7,722 nucleotides of DNA from a bacterium (GTDB lineage: Bacteria; Krumholzibacteriota; Krumholzibacteriia; LZORAL124-64-63). The translations under genes and the position numbers were made by a program. Positions 4,699-7,722 of the stretch are shown one piece after another. Under the pieces are notes generated by a model. That model worked only from the letters and a program-made list of their open reading frames with translations. It had not been told where the DNA came from and searched no databases. The DNA is taken from positions 1 to 7,722 of the forward strand of contig DAOVZQ010000108.1 in NCBI GenBank assembly GCA_030635025.1, written 5' to 3'. Positions within the stretch are counted from its first letter, which is position 1. Every line of letters begins with the position of its first letter.

Positions 4699-7600
4699 CT
4701 AGTTGCCGGACGATTGAGCCTGGATCTCGGCGATGCGGCCCTGGGCCATTGCCGTCCATTCAGGCTTTCCGTTCGCATGTACAATTTGTGTGTAGGCCTG
4801 GATCGCCGTGTTCCAATCGCCCCGTTCCTCGCTCAGCTCCCCGATCTGGGCCAGACTGGCGATGCGATGGGCCGCGGTCCTGTCCGCCCCGCCGGCGGAC
4901 ATCTGGTAACTGACGATGGCCTCGTCGAATCGATCAAGCTTCTCGTAGCATTCGCCCTGCCGGTAACCGATCTCCTCGATGGCGGCCTCGCCCCGCTCCA
5001 GCGCTTTCTGGTAGGCGACGATGGCGTTCTCGAAGTCACCCAGTTCGTCCTGGTACAGCGTGGCGACCTGATAGGCGATACCCTCGGCGCGCTCGTGGTC
5101 CGGGTACTCGGCCTGGAAACGGACGAGCACACCGATGGCGGACGGCCAGTCCTCCAGTTCCTGATGACACAGGCCCGCGTTGAAGAGCGCCAAAGGCGAG
5201 TACTGTCCGTCCGGTTCGAGGTCGGCCAGCATCTCGTATTCCACCGCGGCTTTTTCGTAGTCCTCCATCTTGTAGAGGACGGTGCCCAGGCGGAACCGCG
5301 ACAGCCCGATCAGCTCGTGATCGGGATGCGTGGTGATGAAGTTTCTGTAGACCGCTTGCGCCACGTGGTTCTCTTCCATGCGGTAATAGGTCTCTGCCAG
5401 ATAGAAGAGGGCGCCGGGTGCGCTCTCGCTATCCGCGTAGTCCAGGGTGACTTGCTCGAAGTACCTGGCCGCTGTCTCATACTTCTCTTCGGCAAAAGCG
5501 TTTTGACCTTTAGTCCAGTAATAGTCCGCGGCGAGAGGACTGTCCGGGCGGGTCCCCAGGTATTCCCCCATGTCCCTGCCGCTGCGGTAGTAAGCGGACT
5601 GGATGCCGAGCTCGGCGTCCTCGATGCGGGGGTCGTAGGGGTAGTTCTGGACGAACACCTGGAACGATTCGATGGCCTGGTCGTCCTGCTGCTCGTTGTA
5701 GTAGCAGTTGGCGAGTCCGAAGGCTGCATCGGCGGCATAGGGGCCTTCGGGATACCGCTGCTGAAGAGTGGCGTAGGTGGTACGCGCCTCCGCGAAGCGA
5801 CCAAGACCGAATCGAGTGTCGGCCAGCTTGTACATGGCCTCTTCGACGACCGACGACTTCGGGAAGCGGCTCGCGATCTCTCCCCAGACCTCGACCGCGT
5901 TCTCGTAGTACTGCAGACGGTAGAAGCAGTCGCCCTGGTTGAGCAGGGCGGCGGCGGTCTCCGGGTTGTCGGGATTACGATCGATGTACTTGGTGAATTC
6001 CTCGAGCGCCTGCTCGTAGTCGTGCTGGTTGAAATACAGCGAGCCCAACGCCAGGGAGTTTCCGCCCTCTTCGCTGTCGGCGTTGACCAGCTCAAGCAGG
6101 AATTTTTCCTGTTCCTCAAGCGCCAGATCATATTCGCCCACCTGGCTGTAGCTGGCGACCAGTCCCTGCAGACTGGCGGCGGCCACGTCGCTGCGCGGGT
6201 AACCCGTCAACACAAGACGATACATACCCGCAGCCTCACGATAGAGTTGCTGATTGTAGTAGGCCTCGCCTAGCTGGTAGTAGGTCCGGCCGCGCCACAC
6301 GCTGGGCGTGGGCAGCAGCCGGTTGGCGATGAAGTGGTAGTTGGTGATGAGCCGGTCGAACTGCTCCAGCTCGGAATAGGTCGATGTGGCCAGGAAGAGG
6401 GCGCGCTCGCCCACTTCGGTGTTCACGTGCCGGTCCAGGACGTTCTGGAATTCGCGCACCGCCAGGTCGTACTCCTCCAGCTCCATGTGGGAGAAACCCT
6501 TGAGCACCTGGACGCGGGCCGCCAGCTCGTCGCCGGGGAACAGGTTCAGGAACTCCTGGGCCATGAGAATCGCCTGGGGATGGTTCAGCTCGTGGGAATA
6601 GGCATAGACGATCTTGTGCATGGCCGCGCTGGCCAGTTCGGATTCGGGGTAGCCCCGCACCACTTCGGTGTAGGCGAAGATGGCGTGCGAATTACGGCCG
6701 AGTTCCATGTAGGCGGATCCGGTCAGATAGTGGGACGGCGCGCAGATGGGCTCGCCCGACATGTCCCCGCAGAGCCCTTCCAGCTTGCGGATACACTCCT
6801 GATAATTTTCCAGACGGTAGTAGACGCAGGCTTCCTTGTAGCGCGCCAGCGGCTTGAAGCGGCTGTCCGGGTACTGTTCCATGAAGTCGCGGTAACTGCG
6901 CAGGGCGATCTTGTTCTGGTCGCTGTTGTAAAACGCTTCGCCGATGCTGAAGGCCACGTCGTCCGACAGGTGGCTGTCCGGATAGAGACGCAGGGATTGA
7001 CGATAGCGCTGCACGGCCAGGATGTACTGGCCGGACGCTTCGAGACAGCGTCCCAGGTAGTAGAGTCCCAGATCGCTCTTGATCTCCTTGAAGTGCTCGG
7101 CGGCTTCGTCGTATTTACCATCGACATAGGCATAGAGACCCAGGGCGAACTTGACGCGGGGCAACTCCCTGTAACCGGGCCGGTTCTCGAGCAGGCTCTT
7201 GTAGGTCTTGGCGACGGCGCGCCAGTTTTCCATGGCGGCCTGCACCTGACCCGCGGCGAAGAGGGCTTCGGCGTGCAGGAAGGTATCGCCGTACTTGTCG
7301 GCCAGGAAGGTGAAGATTTCCAGGGCCTCGGGCAGACGCTCCAGGTTGTACAGACACTCGCCCTTGCGCAACAAGGCGCTGGCTTTCAGGTATTTCGTCT
7401 TGCCCTTGCGCTTCTCCACCTGTTCGAATTCGCGTATGGCGGTTTCGTAGTCGCCGTTGGCGAAATAGCACTCGGCGATCATGAACTGGGCCCGGGCCGC
7501 ACGCTGGGTGCCGTCGTAACGGTTGAGGAAGAGCTGGTACTGCTGCAGAGCGACGCTCTTGTCCTCGTCGGAGCCGTAGGTCTCCCCCGCGGCGGCCCAC

Positions 7601-7707
7601 AAGGCCTCTTCGCTCATGACGATCTTTTCCTCGTCGGCCGCCTGTGCGGTCACGCCGAAGCACAGAAGCGCCAGCCACAGATACCAAACGGACATCTTGG
7701 GTCTCAT
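4699..7707 (-). CDS. Giant periplasmic TPR-repeat protein
   Basis: The 1002-residue product begins with a signal peptide (core about 6-20, likely cut after A-Q-A at 23). The rest is an almost unbroken array of TPR-like helix pairs, probably more than 20. They have the form A-x-x-x-x-G-x-x-Y-Y then Y-x-x-A-x-x-x-Y, joined by Y-P-x-S/D turns such as YPDSHLSDD, YPESELASA, FPKSSVVEE and YPDHERAEG. This is the pattern of CpoB/YbgF and related envelope TPR proteins, but those are much shorter (E. coli CpoB is about 260 residues). Around residue 713 one unit lacks most of its second helix, which would bend the solenoid. C313 and C322 bracket a loop and could form a disulfide. The start has GAGAGGA six bases ahead; an alternative ATG at 7695 would shorten the signal. 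As first gene in view, followed closely by the ExbB-like gene, it is likely a scaffold linking the TonB-like system to cell-wall or outer-membrane proteins. No catalytic domain is visible. Confidence 0.93.
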   Translation of the reverse strand: MRPKMSVWYLWLALLCFGVTAQAADEEKIVMSEEALWAAAGETYGSDEDKSVALQQYQLFLNRYDGTQRAARAQFMIAECYFANGDYETAIREFEQVEKRKGKTKYLKASALLRKGECLYNLERLPEALEIFTFLADKYGDTFLHAEALFAAGQVQAAMENWRAVAKTYKSLLENRPGYRELPRVKFALGLYAYVDGKYDEAAEHFKEIKSDLGLYYLGRCLEASGQYILAVQRYRQSLRLYPDSHLSDDVAFSIGEAFYNSDQNKIALRSYRDFMEQYPDSRFKPLARYKEACVYYRLENYQECIRKLEGLCGDMSGEPICAPSHYLTGSAYMELGRNSHAIFAYTEVVRGYPESELASAAMHKIVYAYSHELNHPQAILMAQEFLNLFPGDELAARVQVLKGFSHMELEEYDLAVREFQNVLDRHVNTEVGERALFLATSTYSELEQFDRLITNYHFIANRLLPTPSVWRGRTYYQLGEAYYNQQLYREAAGMYRLVLTGYPRSDVAAASLQGLVASYSQVGEYDLALEEQEKFLLELVNADSEEGGNSLALGSLYFNQHDYEQALEEFTKYIDRNPDNPETAAALLNQGDCFYRLQYYENAVEVWGEIASRFPKSSVVEEAMYKLADTRFGLGRFAEARTTYATLQQRYPEGPYAADAAFGLANCYYNEQQDDQAIESFQVFVQNYPYDPRIEDAELGIQSAYYRSGRDMGEYLGTRPDSPLAADYYWTKGQNAFAEEKYETAARYFEQVTLDYADSESAPGALFYLAETYYRMEENHVAQAVYRNFITTHPDHELIGLSRFRLGTVLYKMEDYEKAAVEYEMLADLEPDGQYSPLALFNAGLCHQELEDWPSAIGVLVRFQAEYPDHERAEGIAYQVATLYQDELGDFENAIVAYQKALERGEAAIEEIGYRQGECYEKLDRFDEAIVSYQMSAGGADRTAAHRIASLAQIGELSEERGDWNTAIQAYTQIVHANGKPEWTAMAQGRIAEIQAQSSGN

Positions 7708-7713
7708 CTGTTT

Positions 7714-7720
7714 TCCTCTC
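7714..7720 (-). promoter_or_regulatory. Ribosome site of the TPR gene
   Basis: GAGAGGA on the minus strand lies six bases before the ATG at 7707, an ideal spacing, and supports that start over the internal ATG at 7695. The window ends two bases further on, so the promoter and any upstream gene cannot be seen. Confidence 0.7.
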
Positions 7721-7722
7721 CA

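Larger units (their letters stand above)
755..7707 (-). other. Probable operon: Tol/TonB-type energised envelope system
   Basis: Six genes lie on the minus strand in the order TPR protein, ExbB-like, ExbD-like 1, ExbD-like 2, TonB-like, Ig/OmpA-like protein. The gaps are 29 and 15 nt, followed by overlaps of 4 and 1 nt and then 62 nt. I see no terminator hairpin inside, and the next candidate is beyond the last gene at 691-726. The promoter must lie to the right of the window, and genes further upstream could belong to the unit. The tightest coupling is among the two ExbD genes and tonB, which suggests their products are made in fixed ratio. Inclusion of the last gene (after 62 nt) is the least certain part. 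Confidence 0.8.

Noticed and set aside
4670..4759. Longer N-terminus for the ExbB-like protein
   Set aside because: The extra 30 residues are charged and unlike the family, they overlap the TPR gene, and a ribosome site lies just before the ATG at 4669.
4690..6273. 527-residue plus-strand open frame opposite the TPR gene
   Set aside because: It is antisense to a clear signal-peptide TPR protein with a good ribosome site, and has no family motifs. Such frames are common opposite G+C-rich genes with regular codon use.
1..7722. CRISPR arrays, tRNA or rRNA genes, insertion sequences, attachment sites
   Set aside because: No repeat-spacer pattern, cloverleaf, rRNA-like block, transposase or terminal repeats were seen on either strand.

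Overview
The window looks like chromosomal DNA of a Gram-negative (diderm) bacterium with fairly high G+C. It carries one long minus-strand gene cluster for a Tol/TonB-type proton-driven envelope system, plus one small plus-strand gene for a secreted protein. Signal peptides, an ExbB/ExbD/TonB set and an apparent OmpA-like protein all imply an outer membrane. The order TPR protein, ExbB, two ExbDs, TonB resembles clusters seen in Bacteroidota, other FCB-type lineages and some deltaproteobacterial groups. I cannot place the organism more precisely from sequence alone.

Layout from left to right. Positions 1-346 hold no convincing gene and are about 51% G+C by my count. A small gene (347-658, plus) encodes a 103-residue exported basic protein with two W-x-x-G-H-aromatic motifs, and is followed by a strong intrinsic terminator (691-726). 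Everything else lies on the minus strand and is read from right to left: a 1002-residue periplasmic TPR protein (7707-4699), a MotA/TolQ/ExbB channel protein (4669-3947), a first ExbD/TolR protein (3931-3497), a second ExbD/TolR protein (3500-3093), a 445-residue TonB-like energy transducer (3093-1756), and a 312-residue exported protein with an Ig-like middle and a degenerate OmpA-like C-terminus (1693-755). Gaps are 29 and 15 nt, then overlaps of 4 and 1 nt, then a 62-nt gap. A single transcription unit, whose promoter lies outside the window, is therefore likely.

How the parts may work together (inference from family knowledge). The ExbB-like protein and the ExbD pair would form an inner-membrane proton channel and motor. 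The TonB-like protein would carry the force across the periplasm. The TPR protein would act as a periplasmic scaffold, as CpoB/YbgF does beside Tol-Pal, and the last protein could be the envelope partner in the position of Pal.

The most striking point is that the two ExbD proteins have complementary defects. The first keeps the membrane aspartate (D22) but lacks the post-membrane LP motif. The second keeps the LP motif (L42-P43) but has asparagine (N17) in place of the aspartate. This suggests an obligate heteromeric ExbD stator with divided labour. Other notable points are a 13-bp repeat with identical spacing before the starts of the second exbD and tonB genes, a 48-residue-period repeat in the TonB linker, and a possible hairpin enclosing the start of the last gene.
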